Below are positions 43,009-54,879 of a stretch of DNA of 64,000 nucleotides, in pieces. The position numbers and the translations under genes were made by a program. Source of the stretch: Schizophyllum amplum (lineage: Eukaryota > Basidiomycota > Agaricomycetes > Agaricales > Schizophyllaceae); assembly GCA_007026445.1 (NCBI GenBank), contig VDMD01000007.1, positions 620,001 to 684,000 of the forward strand. Direction: 5' to 3'. Numbering within the stretch: position 1 is the stretch's first letter; the number at the start of each line of letters is the position of its first letter. Below the pieces are notes generated by a model. That model saw only the letters and a program-made list of their open reading frames with translations. It had not been told where the DNA came from and did not search any database.

Positions 43009-44824
43009 ATGCCTGCTCTACTCAACTCCTACCAGCCCGCATATCTCTGCGACGTGAGTTCTGGTAGACCGCTACCTCTGCGCTCGCTCACTTCGCCCGC
43101 AGCATTGTCATTCGAGACCTAGGTACAGGGCTGGCGGCAGCGCGTATAAATATTGTGGCAGGACGTGCGCCAACGCAGCTGAGAAATTGTGTGATGTGCG
43201 TGTCATGCACCGTCTCTTACAGCGAAGAAGCTCACACTATCTGCAGTACTGTCACGCTCGTCCAAAGCACAGGGAAGGGAAGAGGGTATACCCATGCTGC
43301 AGCAGGCTCTGCGCATCATCCGCCGCCGAGGCAGCAGCCAAGGCCGCCGTAGCCACGACGCCCCTACTACGACGCTCCTCTTCACCTGTTCCCACCGCGG
43401 CAGATTCATCAAGTAGGCCATCTTCTCGCTCCATCTGGGCCATCCAAGTTGACCGACTAAGCAGTGCCAACGTGCAAGGTCGTAGACTGCGGCAGCCCGG
43501 TCTATAAGAAGAGCGATGGAAAGCTGTCCGAATACTGCTCACTGAAGCATAGGAAGTGCGTGGCCAACTGTGCATTCCGACTCCTGATTGACCTCCGAGC
43601 CCAGTCTGGCGGAACACATCTGCCTACTATGTCGCAAGACGGGCACGGACAGGGTGTCTGCGTACTGTGGCAAGGCCTGCAAAGACACGGCGCAGGAGAA
43701 GGGCCCGCTAGTCCTCAAAGTGCCTGTCGATCATGATCGCTTCCGTAGTGGTGAGTTCTGCTAGCAGCAGCTCCCCTTGTGCTGCGTACTACCTCGGCGG
43801 CGTTGTACTGACTTGATCACGCAGTTGCCCGCCAGTTTCAAGACTCCTGGAGGCACCGCTCGTCCATACCCCCGGTCAGAGGTGTCTACATGATTCAGCC
43901 TCCCCGGGAGGTCGTTGACCAGTATAAGGAGTACCGGTACGTGCCGTGTTCGCTTCGAGCTGCTGCTGCCCTTCCTCATTCCGCTGTCTCTATTCATTCC
44001 CGACCTGCTGTTCATTCCCGACCTGTTGTTTCCACTCCCGATCTGCTGCCCATCCCCGACCTGCTGCCGAAACTGACTCCCGTCGCAGCGAGGAAGTCGA
44101 GGGCCGCGGCCACTTCACCGCGCAGAACCTGACGAAAGGCAATGAGCACCGGCGCTGGCACGGGACGAAGCGGCAGTGCCGCCTCGGCGATGAGGGCCAG
44201 ACAAGTCTTTGCGACGCGCCTACGTGCGCTCTGTGCAGCATCATCCGGACGTCGTTCGACTTGCGCTTCTTTAAGGGGAATACGGGGTGGGGAAGGTAAG
44301 TGGGCAACTATTCTTCCAGTACTCAGTCGTCATGCCTCCTGAATTTTTGCTCAACCAATTAACAGATTCGGCAAGGGTCTCTATACCTCCTCAACATCCT
44401 CGAAGTGCGTTACTATGGTTTGTTTGGGCAGCTGAACTGACCTCCTTACCCTCCCAGATCCAACGATTACTCGGCTAACCTTGGCGAAACCCAGAGCACC
44501 TGCAAAGCCGTGCTCCTGACCAAGGTGGTGGTGGGAAAGGGGTTCAAGGTCCTACACAACAATACGAAGCTGACTGAGCCTCCGCCGGGGTATGATTCGG
44601 TGCGTGTTGCTGCTCGAGGCTCAAGGCTTGCGTACAATAACCTGTCGACGCCTATGCTCCTGGCTCGGCGTTTGAGGCACGTGCGCCGGGAAAAGAGAGA
44701 CTGAACTGATCACTCTTTGCAGCTGATCGCGGAAGTCGGCGGCGACCTCAACTACGACGAGTTGGTGGTATATCGCAATGAGGCTATCAAGCCAGCGTAT
44801 CTCGTGGTCTACGACTCGCGGTAG
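43009..44824 (+). CDS. PARP-type ADP-ribosyltransferase A with four Cys-rich fingers
   Basis: About nine exons, roughly 430 residues. Four finger modules come first: LCDHCHSRP ... YKYCGRTC; LCDYCHARP ... PCCSRLC; TCKVVDCG ... SEYCSLKH; HICLLCRKT ... AYCGKACKD. The repeated CX2C ... [YF]C[SG]X2C pattern resembles FCS/TRASH-type zinc sites. A linker (VARQFQDSW ... YMIQPPREVVDQYKEYR) leads to a PARP catalytic fold with the H-Y-E triad: His in RRWHGTKRQC, Tyr in FGKGLYTSSTSSKSNDY, Glu in LNYDELVVYRNEAIKPAYLV. A Cys cluster between H and Y (CDAPTCALCSII) recurs in its paralogues and may bind zinc. Presumed to transfer ADP-ribose from NAD+; substrate unknown. No WGR domain or macrodomain was seen. 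Confidence 0.85.
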
Positions 44825-45089
44825 CGCGCATGCAGCCGCGGACGGGCTACGGCTCCAGGTAGCGGATGATCTCGTGTGAAGGGATGATTGTCTCCTGGTG
44901 AGGCTCTATCGCTTCCTGGCGATGCATCTGTACGACTATCATGACACGATGTACGACAAGAGGGGATGAATCTAAGTATCTATTATTTGTATTCTGTGTG
45001 GTGAGCATTACAGCTTGTTGACAGGAGACTCGCAATGCAAGACCAGTGGAGGTCCGCAGCGGCATGATGTCAAGACGCGCAAGTCCTAT

Positions 45090-45495
45090 TGCTCCTAAAG
45101 TCGAACAATAGGAAGAAGGCTTACCGAGCAATCCACGTGATAGCTCATCCGTGGGCTACACATATAAGGGCGCATCTCTCGCCCTACTTCTCTGTTCCGC
45201 GTCTCGTCGGGGACTGAGGACGACATTCGTGGCACTCCGGGCGCGGGCTGGAGGACAAGCACTTCGTGGCGACTCCTCTGGAAAGCACTTTTGTGCGACT
45301 CCTACAGTCCGCGCAATCTGGATGTGGGGTCATTCTGTTTGCATTAACTGGGGTGGCAGTAACTGCTCGCCTCTGAATCTGCTCGCTATATTGTGGCGAG
45401 TGGTGAAGGAGGCGTGCAGCGACGAGACGATGGCGCCCCTCGGCTTCGGCCGAGGTTCTTTTTTGCACGTGATATTCTCTAACCCTAACCTTACA
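45090..45495 (+). repeat. Duplicated promoter-plus-hairpin block, copy 1 (possible ncRNA gene)
   Basis: Homologous to 54880-55262 in inverted orientation. Conserved parts: an upstream AAAGT.GAACAATAG motif; CACGTG at 45134-45139; a TATA box (CATATAAGGG, 45161-45170); about 270 bp of moderately conserved sequence; a perfect hairpin CCTCGGCTTCGGCCGAGG with UUCG tetraloop (45438-45455) followed by a T run; and CTAACCCTAACC (45479-45490), the complement of the TTAGGG telomere repeat. No frame is conserved between copies, so an RNA gene or non-coding element is likelier than protein. It lies about 270 bp downstream of PARP A on the same strand. Confidence 0.6.
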
Positions 45496-46211
45496 TAAAC
45501 TCCGGCCATTGTTCTGAACCCTCACACCGTGCACTCGTTCTCCTCGTCACCTACACATAGTATGCGTGTGCAGGTCATTCAGATGACTTCATGATGTACA
45601 ATCGACCTTTCGTGGTCGGACTGAGCGCTAGCTCTATCCTTTCGATCGTGGCCTAGGAGTGTCCCACTGGGTGATCTCTTCCATGTCGAGGGCATCCGGA
45701 CGGCGACTCACAGATGAACGCATAGGTAGCATACAGATTGACATTAGCTGCGTCAACCTCGCTACTTGCCACGAGCCTTGCTAGCGACTCCATTACCTCA
45801 GAAAATGACTGTTCCGCACGTTGTCCGGGAATGATGCACCATACGCTTCACGACGGCGATGAGGCCTCTATAACGTTGTCCTTTCCCATCGTGCTCTTTG
45901 AGCCGAATTCCCTAGCATGCCGTCTCTTGTGTTCTCTGGTCGCGAGCTCGACCAATACCGGCGGGTACGTTCTAAGAGCTTTTACTGCTTCAGCCAGTTT
46001 GACCTCTGACTTCTGTATAGCGACGTAATGCAGCACCGTCTCCGGATAGTTTTGGCATCGACTTCCAACAATGCCCATACTCATGTAGTGATGCCTCGTC
46101 TTGCAAGGTATGATGTCGTCTTATCGTTATGCGTTGCTCTCAATCACTGAAGTAAATCCCAACGCGTAGCTCCGTTGTCGCGTCGCAGAGGCGCCACGAA
46201 GCGTCTTCAGC
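45496..46211. other. Region upstream of PARP B, possibly eroded exons
   Basis: About 700 bp in which the first finger modules of PARP B would be expected by analogy with PARP A and D. Only weak Cys-containing fragments are visible and I could not assemble modules. No other gene is seen. Confidence 0.35.
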
Positions 46212-47468
46212 ATGGAAGATAGCCCGTCTGCGGTTTCGTCAGGTGGCGCCCTGCGTGTGAGAAGAGGCGTCGATATTAGCGGTGGGGCACTTGAACGATG
46301 TATGAGTTCCATATCTGACGTACGCTTTATCAGAACTCTTTATGCCTGCGAGCAAAGTGTCTCAAAGCCGCGGACAATCTACGCTGCTAAGCATATCGTG
46401 CGCTTATACCCTGCCCTTCTTCTCTCCTTTCTCACTATCTGGTTCAGAACCTCTGCAGCCCGCTCTTTCTGCCTCATATGTGGCGCGAAACCCCAACATC
46501 AGCGCGCTTTGATTTGCAGCATGGCATGCGACGAGAAGGTTCGGCTGAGGGGACACAAAATCATGCGCATCCCCTATGACCACGCAAGCCATAAGAGCAG
46601 TGAGCATTCTCGACTCTCCCGACAAGGTATCTGACCGTGATCAGTTGTCAATCAATTCGAATCATCCTGGCGGCACACTGGAAAGAAGTGTCCTGCTGTG
46701 AAGCATGTATATCTAATTGTTTCACCCAAACTCGTTGTCGATCGCTACGAGGCTTATAGGTGAGCCGAGCAGCTTACTTCAACTTGCAGCTCTATCATCC
46801 TCTAAACGCGAGTGCTCAGGGAAAGGGTAGAAGCGCGTGGCAACTTTGCTGCAACAGGTCGCTCTGCGGGAAATGAAAATCGTCGGTGGCATGGTACCAG
46901 ACGCGAATGCGATCTGGGCGAAGACGGACAGACGGAGCCATGCACGTTACCGACGTGTTCGCTGTGCAAAATCGTCCGCGAGTCGTTCGATCTGAGATTC
47001 TTCAAGGGCAGGACTGGTTGGGGCAGGCGAGTCTTCCTGTTTATCACTCAGTGGTGGTGACGTCCGTCTTACGAGCTCAGTAGATTCGGCAGAGGGATCT
47101 ACACCTCGTCGACATCCTCAAAGTGAGCGAGCTCCCTGGTTCTCGCTGCAAAATTTGCTGAGTGACGTTCTTGAAGGTCTGACGACTATGCTTGCGACGC
47201 GACCGCGCAGTCGTCGCTCAAGTCGATGATTTTGGCCAAAGTCGTCGTCGGCCGGGGTTGCAAGATGAGATACGACGACACCACGCTGACCGCGCCGCCA
47301 CTTGGATACGATTCGGTAAGTCCACGTTCGCTGTCCTCGGATCTAGTCCCATCACTAACCTACGGCCAGGTTCTTGGCGAGAAAGGCGCTCGACTGAACT
47401 ATGATGAGGTTGTAGTGTACTCGAACGAGGCCATCAGGCCGGCCTACCTGATTTTGTATGAGGTATAG
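46212..47468 (+). CDS. PARP-type ADP-ribosyltransferase B, N-terminally reduced
   Basis: The catalytic part is complete: RRWHGTRREC (His), the 39-nt exon with FGRGIYTSSTSSK (Tyr), VVVGRGCKM, APPLGYDS and LNYDEVVVYSNEAIRPAYLI (Glu), plus the inter-motif Cys cluster (CTLPTCSLCKIV). Only the last finger module is clear (FCLICGAKP ... ICSMACDE), followed by the linker (VNQFESSWRH ... YEAYR). An open frame from 46212 runs in phase into that finger and was used as the start, but it is uncertain. The intron after GWGR (near 47028) begins GCGAGT instead of GT, so a GC-AG intron is inferred. It may be a functional short form or a gene losing its N-terminus. Confidence 0.72.
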
Positions 47469-47702
47469 GTAGAATCGAAGCAAAAGGCGTCACGAATCCT
47501 CAGACTCGAGATTACGCTAGGCTGGCCACTCGCGTAGGCCGACTCTATACAACTGACATAGACTGACTTACCGATACGCTTGCGCTATCGTCTCTCCCAC
47601 GAAATAGCGTCGACTGAAGGCAAAGACATGTGGTAGCGGCGCAGGTGGGCCTTCAAGCTTCAGGCTTCAGGCTTCAGGGAAAAGAAAATCCAGTCATCGA
47701 CC
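47469..47702. other. Intergenic 3' of PARP B
   Basis: A short spacer with a triple CTTCAGG micro-repeat (about 47651-47679) before the foldback element. No gene. Confidence 0.5.
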
Positions 47703-48249
47703 AAGAGGACCGCGGAGCTAAGATCGGGTACACGGATCTGCTCGCGTGAAGCTCGCGTGTACGCCCGCCCCACCGCCCGCCCCACCGTTCGAATGACGTG
47801 CTGCATCACGTATCGTGACGGTTCGCGACGGAGGTCTTGTCCGCCGTACCGCGAAGGGTGTAGACGCTGCACTTATTGTACTAACCCTCGAGACACACCG
47901 GGTGCGAACATATGTGGTGACACGAAGGCGGGCCAGATGCCGGACGAAGTTGAGGGCTCGGGCTGTCGCGGGTCGAGATTCTGATTTTGTGTCGGCGGGG
48001 ATGCTATTTACATGATAGTTTTTTTTTGTTACCTGGAGGCTGCACGTTGACTAGAGTGCAGAAGTACTGTATGGGCGGACGAGCCTGCGCCGACGACGCT
48101 GATGGGCGACACGAACAAGACGCCTACAGACGACGCGATGCGTTACATCTCCGTCACGATCCTACGGCACTTGAGCGGTGGGGCGGGCGTACACGCGAGC
48201 TTCACGCGAGCAGATCCGTGTACCCGATCTTAGCTCCGCGGTCCTCTTG
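47703..48249. mobile_element. Foldback-like inverted-repeat element, 547 bp
   Basis: The arms 47703-47776 and 48175-48249 are near-perfect inverted copies of about 75 bp, starting AAGAGGACCGCGGAGC when read inward. Weaker inverted similarity extends further in (ATCGTGACGG). The loop has no coding capacity. No target duplication could be fixed. It could be a MITE or a foldback element. Confidence 0.75.
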
Positions 48250-48300
48250 TCATCGACCGCAGCACTCGCGGGACGTGTAAGTGCATGCCCTCGGTAAGTA

Positions 48301-48699
48301 CCGTCCCGTAACGGGATATGCACCACTTGGCCCAGGGAACGGGATATGCACCACTCGGCCTGTGCCGGTCAAATTTTCATAAAAGCCTTAGATATTCGGT
48401 ATATCTGTAGCGCAGCATGACATCTACCGTAGCCTGAAAGATCATAGGGCAGGTGTATCTACAGCGAGAGGTAGAAAAATCAGAAGTAGCACGGCAACTC
48501 CCGAAAAGTGGTGCATTACGCTATCACCGTCTTTGCGCACAGACAGTACGGTCGTTGTCCAGTGATAATTCTCATAAATATTTGAGCAAAGAGGGAAGAG
48601 TCTTATTCATAGGCCTGATTGATTTCAGAGCAATCGAAGACAACGGCAGCGAGTTGTGGCTTGCAGACTCAAAGTGGTGCATATCCCGTTACGGGACGG
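48301..48699. mobile_element. TA-flanked MITE (family 1 member), 399 bp
   Basis: Terminal inverted repeats of about 28 bp: CCGTCCCGTAACGGGATATG at the left and its inverted copy at the right, flanked by TA on both sides (48299-48300, 48700-48701). A second internal copy of ACGGGATATGCACCACT lies near 48345. TA duplication suggests mobilisation by a Tc1/mariner-type transposase. The ends resemble those of the element at 56792-57358. Confidence 0.85.
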
Positions 48700-48735
48700 T
48701 ATCATATCATAGCTGACAGTGATAATGCAGTCTTT

Positions 48736-49434
48736 GGGAGTCCTTATTGGACAAAAACGCAAATTATGTTCCGAATCCAGTTGACGTATGTTTTGCGCCG
48801 TCACACTCATGCGTGCGTGACGATTGGTGACGCCGTGATGGTTGTTACTCACTTAAGTGCCTGCCTTGTCCTCCGCTCGTGGTGCCGTTTGTGACCCATG
48901 GGCCATCCAATGCTGTTAGCTAAATGGTATGCAATGGCGAGAACGACTCTGTCTCTTCTCCCATAAGCACGGCAATAACAACTTCCTTGCTATGGCTACT
49001 AGAACTTCGGCACTCCCGGGCCACCGTCTACGCGTTCCCCTAAGCAACAGGAGATACCGTCTCCTCTGTCTCTACCAGCGCATCTAGAAGGGGAACGTTC
49101 CATCTCAGTTGTAGAGCATGTTAGAGATCAATCCCAGCAGTGTGCGGGTGCACCGGCCCTATGCCGCCATGAGGCCTATGGCTTCGACCTTCAAGTTGGT
49201 ACCCGAGCTTAGAAGGCATCCGTCTGTGCTCCTATAGTCTCACATGCATCTGTGGATGGCGCGAATGCAGACGAACAAATCATCGAAGCAAGGGGACCGC
49301 TGCAAAATACGAACGTTCACGCGTCTCACGCGTGATCACGGATGAATCATGCGCGATTCACGTGTGAACGACAAAATTCACGATAATCATGCGTGACACG
49401 CAAAATCCTGTATTTTTGTCCAATAAGGACCCTC
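48736..49434. mobile_element. Inverted-repeat element with GTCCTTATTGGAC ends
   Basis: Ends share the 18-bp inverted core GTCCTTATTGGACAAAAA (left from 48740, right ending about 49430). The core is itself a small palindrome. The right half holds several short palindromes built on TCACGCGTGA/GATTCACGTGTGAA words (49318-49400). No target duplication is convincing; GCAGTC occurs near both flanks. Non-coding; probably a MITE. Confidence 0.65.
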
Positions 49435-49821
49435 ATAGCAGTCCCTACCTACAGGCTACTTACCCCGATTGACCATCAACGTGCATCAACGCCGGCCGTA
49501 GCGTCGCTCGACGTCCATTTCTGCCCCAAGTAGGCCTATCGCCGTCGGAGCCGGCAACATGCACTTCGTAGAGATTTTCTCGCGCTCTATCTCTCACCTT
49601 CGTACATTGAGTACTTGGCGTGCCTGACTGCTCTTCCCAGACGCACGCTTACTGGCGTGGCTACTGATGTTCTCCGCAATCAGTCATTGGGCCCCACATA
49701 AGTCGGAGTTGGCGAGCTGTTCGCCTATCTCTTCTTTCTTTCCCAGCCGCCGTGTCGCCTGCCTTGACAAGCTGCACGCGTGTTCTGAACGTCTACATTG
49801 ACGAGCCGGTCGTCGCTGACC
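49435..49821. other. Intergenic before the membrane-protein gene
   Basis: About 390 bp with no recognised feature; it should hold the promoter of the gene starting at 49822. Confidence 0.4.
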
Positions 49822-51230
49822 ATGGTCGCGGAGGTGTTCGATGACGCCAATATCAGGTATCTACGGTATCTGATAGCTTACACAGCCGTCGAATATTCTT
49901 TCTATGGTACGTCCGGATCGGGTGTCGTCCGATATCGAAACTGTGGCTGACGTTGACAACGTCTTTGCAGCGCTGCATGTCGTGACATTCGTCAGCGCAA
50001 CCTATATACTGCTGTAAGCCATGTCCGACGACCCAGTTGTTTTTCCGGCGCACTGAACGCGCTCAGGAAGCGGGATGTTCGCGCGTCGCGCGCCCGATTG
50101 TGGCTCCTGCTCGTCACGGTCGCCATGTTCTGTTTGGCGACCTCCTTCGTTGCGATAGATGTCTTTCTGCTACGAGAGAACGTGCGCATCACCGCAGGCA
50201 GGTCCACAGATCGCGAAGCGAACTACCTGCAGAGTACAATAGCACAGAACGTTATATTCCGCGTCATGGCAAGTGTTCCTCCTTGCTTGCTCCGAGGATG
50301 CTTCGTTAGCTGACCTCGACCCATAGTTGATGATGAGCGACACAGTCATCGTCTGGCGCGCTTGGGTCATATGGCGACATGAGCGGAAAGCGCGTATCAT
50401 ACTGGCCGCCTGCTTGACCTTGAGCTACTGTGAGTCGCCAGAGCTGAGAGAGGTACATGTCGATATTCAGTACTGACCCTGCACTAGTGGGTCTCATGGC
50501 AGACATCGGAGTCATTGCCTGGGAGACAGCGACGGAGTACTATGCAGATCAATTCTATTACTCCCTCATCCTGACGGTCCCAACCACCCTCACAAACATC
50601 GTGGTCACCGTGATGACCGGTATCAAAGCATGGTAAGACGGGACCCACGTGCACATGCCTTGGGGCCATCCGGCTGACAAAAGTTCGACGTAGGACGCAC
50701 CGGAGGTTCATGATGTCGGGAGTGTCCTCCGGAGACTACTCGCACCGCGTCTTCAAGGCCTTGCTCGTTCTCTGCATTTCTGGCATATTGTATTGCGCGC
50801 TCTGCGTACATAAGTTTCTTGTTTGCATATATCATCGGAGCTGATGCATGTTTCCAGGTGACCTTTACTGCTGCTGGCCTGACGCAGCGCGGGGCTGCAC
50901 ACTGGGGCGAGATAATCCTTGCGGTTGGGGCTAGCGTTTCCGTACGTGCCACTCATGCATGCAATGTCTCAGTCTCACTGACTCAATACCCTGCAGGGAT
51001 CATACCCGACTCTGATTGTCATATGGGCAGCCCTCGAGCGCGACGTCGAGCCAGCCATAGAGGTGCAACTCGGCGTCATGCAGAACACGACGGTGAACTT
51101 TGCGACTCCGCGAGATAGCGTGATACAGGTTGCACAGATCGAGAGCTGGGCACGGCAGGACTCCCTGCGGCGGAGTGGCCAGCAGCCATACTTCCATGAT
51201 GACAAGGATGAGTCGCATGATATTGTTTGA
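49822..51230 (+). CDS. Multi-pass membrane protein, agaricomycete 7-TM type
   Basis: About six to seven exons, some 340 residues. Hydrophobic spans: ALHVVTFVSATYILL, LWLLLVTVAMFCLATSFVAI, an intracellular-type motif DTVIVWRAWVIWRHERKARI, a span in IILAACLTLSY, LGLMADIGVIAW, ILTVPTTLTNIVVTVMTG and ALLVLCISGILYCAL. The tail is hydrophilic (VQLGVMQNTTVNFAT). The VWRAWVIW signature and topology match a large family of uncharacterised basidiomycete integral membrane proteins. Function unknown. The intron after VIFRVM uses GC (GCAAGT) as donor, since only that joins the frame to LMMSDTVIVW. The middle exons at 50.8-51.0 kb were not fully resolved. Confidence 0.75.
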
Positions 51231-51499
51231 TTTACATTCTAGAAAGGCTTCGGGACTTCCAGCCTGCTACTTAGATTGTTTACAGAAGGCCTATTGTCTT
51301 CCACTCGCTCCTGATACTGTACGCGCTATTGATGTGCTGGCCCCATATTGTATGTTTCTCATTTGCTCAGTCAGTAAGTATGAGCATCGAATGCCGAGAA
51401 AGCGAGAAAGTCGAACATGGCCTAAATGACCGGGAACTGCCGAAAGCTCGACGCGACGCGTCATTCCGTTCACAGATTCGCGTCTTGCTTTCAACCATC

Positions 51500-51980
51500 A
51501 TGTCTGCCGCCGCCTCTGGATCTGCCTCTACGTCCAAACCTGCTGACTCTGTGCCTGCGAAGACTCAGGCGCAAGACTCAAACCCGCATCTCGGTGTGCT
51601 GGAGGAGGACGATGAGTTCGAGGAGTTCCCTGTGCAAGGTAAGATCGCGGCTCCCCCGATCCCCCTTCGTCCTGCGGCGGCTTCCATAGTCAGCGAAGCT
51701 CTTATTGAAGCGTACGGAGCCTCATATATGCGTGTACTGACACAAAATAACAGACTGGGACGACTCCCAGACGGATTTGGCACATCTAGGTGGCGCCGCA
51801 CCAGGTGCTGCCAAGTCGGGAGGAGACAAGCTGTGGGAGGACAACTGGGATGACGACGACATTGACGATGACTTTAGCAAGCAGCTGAGGTGCGTCGTTT
51901 TGTTGTCTGCGTTGGGGTGCGAACTCACATCATTTCGCAGGGGAGAGCTCACCAAGAAGGACGACGCGATGCAGCAGTGA
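51500..51980 (+). CDS. SEM1: 26S proteasome subunit Sem1/DSS1
   Basis: Three exons joined in frame to 104 residues. The hallmark acidic/aromatic segments are present: LGVLEEDDEFEEFPVQDWDD and LWEDNWDDDDIDDDFSKQL. Sem1/DSS1 is a small disordered subunit of the proteasome lid that also joins TREX-2 and BRCA2-type complexes. The N-terminus is longer than in yeast and Ala/Ser/Thr-rich. The start is the first Met after a stretch that is open further upstream but shows no conservation. The downstream MFS gene is convergent. Confidence 0.95.
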
Positions 51981-52226
51981 AATATCATATCCCTCGTCTT
52001 TTGTGTGTCAATGTAATTCCGCACTGTCCTGCTTCCAACGATCCAAGACCCGACACTATTAGCGACGTGAACGTAAAGACATGATGTGCAAGACTACAAC
52101 AAGCAATATATAAGTATGGCCATACGTATCTAATGGACATCTGCATCAATAAGCATACAAGGAACAACCTCGTCGACCCGGCTTCACACTCGAGAGCAGT
52201 GAACAAGAACTGACCTCAGACAGTCA

Positions 52227-54292
52227 CTATACCTCCAACTCCTTCTTGTCCTTCTCGATATCGACGGAAGCAGTCGACCCCATGTCCACCAAACCCATCT
52301 GTGACGTGTCGTAGCCATTCGCCTCGAGATACTCACGAAACTTGAGGAAACGTTAGCGTCCCAACCCCGGCTCTGCAGTCCGACACTGACCTTCGCGTCC
52401 TCCTCGAGCATACCGTCGTGCTCCAAAGGCTTGATGAAGAAGTACGTGACGAGCGCGCTCAATATCGCGAGCCCGCTACCGACCCAGAAAGGCCCGGTGT
52501 TGCCGCGATCCGTCGACGAGCCGCCAAACGCATCAATCATCGGCGGGAAAGCCCACGTCCCGACGAACGCCCCGATCTTGCCTACCGCCGCCGCGATCCC
52601 GTAGAAGTGGCCACGAATCGCGGTCGGCGAGGTCTTGCTGGCGAGCAGGCCGAGGCAGTTGCCAGGCCCGACCTCGCCGAAGGAGAGGAAGATACCGTAG
52701 ACGACAGCGAAGGCGGCGATGTTGTCAGAGAGCTGCTTGTAGCAGCCACTCATGATGAAGCCGATGATCGCCTGCATGATGAGGCCGAAAATCTGCTAGA
52801 GTGTCAGAAAAAGTGCGCGTGCGATAAGCATTGGGAGCTGACCATGGTGTTCTTGGGGCCGAGGTAGTCGACGATGAAGGCGCCGATGAGCGTGCCGGGG
52901 AGGTAGAATATATTGATGACGACGTTCCAGCCGAACACGACGCTCAGTGCTGTTGCGCCGCCAGTAATGTTGTCAACCACAGTGGACGAGTACAAGCCGA
53001 ACTAATGTCCTTGTCAGTCATAAGGCGATCCGCAACGGAGGACGAGCGAACATACAGGGTATCTTTGGCAACCGTCAGCATACAGAATGAAAAACTCGCT
53101 TATGCAAGACTTACACAATGAAGTCGTATAGGAACCACGTGAAGGAGATGGCGGCGAGCTGGAAGCCATAGCGCTTCAAGACGAGCATGTACGGGATCTT
53201 CGCGTGCTTCATCGAGTCCTTCTTGTACCGCTCCGGCTCGTCCATGTTCAAACGCCACACGAAGACGAGCACAGCGGGGATGGTGCCCAGGGCGAGCGAC
53301 CCTCTCCAGGCGGCGCGCATGTGATCATTGCCGAAACTAGGAGAACTCAGTCAGTCGACAATCCCATTGCAGCTGTTCTAACGCACATCCAGTAGAGCAC
53401 CAGCGGCACGAATGCGCCGATGACGAAGCCAAAGTCAATCATGGAGTCTGCGTAGGTGAGCAAGCTGCATGTTAACGGGATGAATATACGCACTCGTTGC
53501 GAGCGCGAACCACCGGTGCTGTGTGCCTTTGGCGATAGCGCTGCCCTCGGACTGCTCCGAGGCGGACACCGAGCCACAAGGGTACTCAGCGCCTATCCCT
53601 ATCCCGAGGAAGAAGCTATGAGCGAGTGTTTAGGGGATGTGGAGAAATCAAGCGGAGGGGGGGAGCGCGCACCGCATCACACAAAGCATGGCGAGAAGAC
53701 CGTCGATGTCCACGCCCTGCGAGCAGGCAGAGAGAAACGAGAAGAACGCGACGATAGCTGTGGCGGTCATCATGCCGAACTTGCGCCCCATCTTGTCAGA
53801 TAGGTAGCCTGTGATCCGCTGTTAGCATTAACAAGGTAGAGGGGAACGTCGCCACGCACCAAAGACCAACATGCCAACGACTGTCCCGGCGAATGCGACG
53901 GAAGAGAGAATGGTGCTGAAGTCATGACGGTCAAGGACGTCGGGCCCGTAGATACGGGTAAGGTCTGTCTTGAATGAATACGCGTTCTTTAGCAGCGCCA
54001 AGGAAAACGTACAGGTCTTGACTGCAAAATCCGGTAAGCGCTCGATCGGACGGGACTCAACAAGTCCACTCACCACTACCGATCACATTGTTCGCGTAGC
54101 CTACGTCCACACTCGTGAGCACTCCGCCCTTCCTCGAGAAAGTAAAAAAGAGAGCGCACCGTCCGAGAACAGCGCCGTCCCACATCTGGGCGTTCTCCAT
54201 CAGTATCTCCCTACCCCTCACATTCGAGCGAGTACTCACGCGAAGATCAGGGAGACATTGCGCACGCGCTCACGCAGGGTGTGCTCGGCCAT
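52227..54292 (-). CDS. MFS permease, phosphate / glycerophosphodiester type (Pho84/Git1-like)
   Basis: About nine exons, roughly 500 residues, 12 predicted spans. Recognisable blocks: an N-terminal FSDGYANNVIGS, the MFS loop motif GYLSDKMGRKFG, GIGIGAEYPCGS, DFGFVIGAFVPLVLYWM, a central loop (MDEPERYKKDSMKHAKIPYM), TWFLYDFIV, FGWNVVINIFYLPGTLIGAF, FGEVGPGNCLGLLASKTSP and IRGHFYGIAAAVGKIGAFVG. This pattern matches the phosphate:H+ symporter family, closest in feel to Git1 glycerophosphoinositol permeases. The C-terminal tail carries acidic residues (DIEKDKKELEV). Substrate cannot be fixed from sequence. The start is the Met of MAEHTLRERVRNVSLIFA. Confidence 0.88.
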
Positions 54293-54879
54293 GATGACGG
54301 GCTGGGAGAAGCAGCAGCGGAGTGCTTCGCCTCCCGGACCTTCTCGCACTTATCGTCGGTCTAAAACCACTCACTGATCAGGGATTCCCAATGCGTCACC
54401 TGCGGGCGGATTGGCGGCGCCCTGATAGAGACATGTGCAGACGCCAATGCCCGTTGATTGTAGAGGCACGTTCGTCGCAAACCAGACGTCGCAGCGCTGA
54501 GCGCTCGCTAGCGTCGCGAAGAGACTTGGAGGACATGGAGATCTGACATGGCCTGACAGTTCGAGCGTCCGCACACCTCGACTTCCACCGACTGCCATAC
54601 AGGAATGATAACTGAAGAGTGTAGCCTGAGCCTGTGCAGATGAGGAAGAGGTGGGGAATCGACGTCCGTTTACGAAACTTGGCGTGGAAGAAGATCCTTG
54701 CCATTATGTTCGGGACACTGTGGCCCGAAGGACGACGCCGACGCGATAGCGATGGGACTCAGAATGATTCATGTCTGGATTCTTGTTCTCGGCAATCATC
54801 AACGCGTTCCGGACGATAAGCAGCGTTCAAAGGGTCGCACCATCGTGAACAACCACTGCCAATATTGAATATTGAATAT
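54293..54879. other. Intergenic upstream of the MFS gene
   Basis: Nearly 590 bp containing the MFS promoter (minus direction). Several short frames are open but none is convincing. Copy 2 of the duplicated block begins to its right. Confidence 0.4.

Noticed and set aside
45479..45490. Telomere repeat marking a chromosome end or internal telomere
   Set aside because: Only two repeat units here and under three at 54886-54902, inside unique gene-containing DNA; far too short for a telomere tract.
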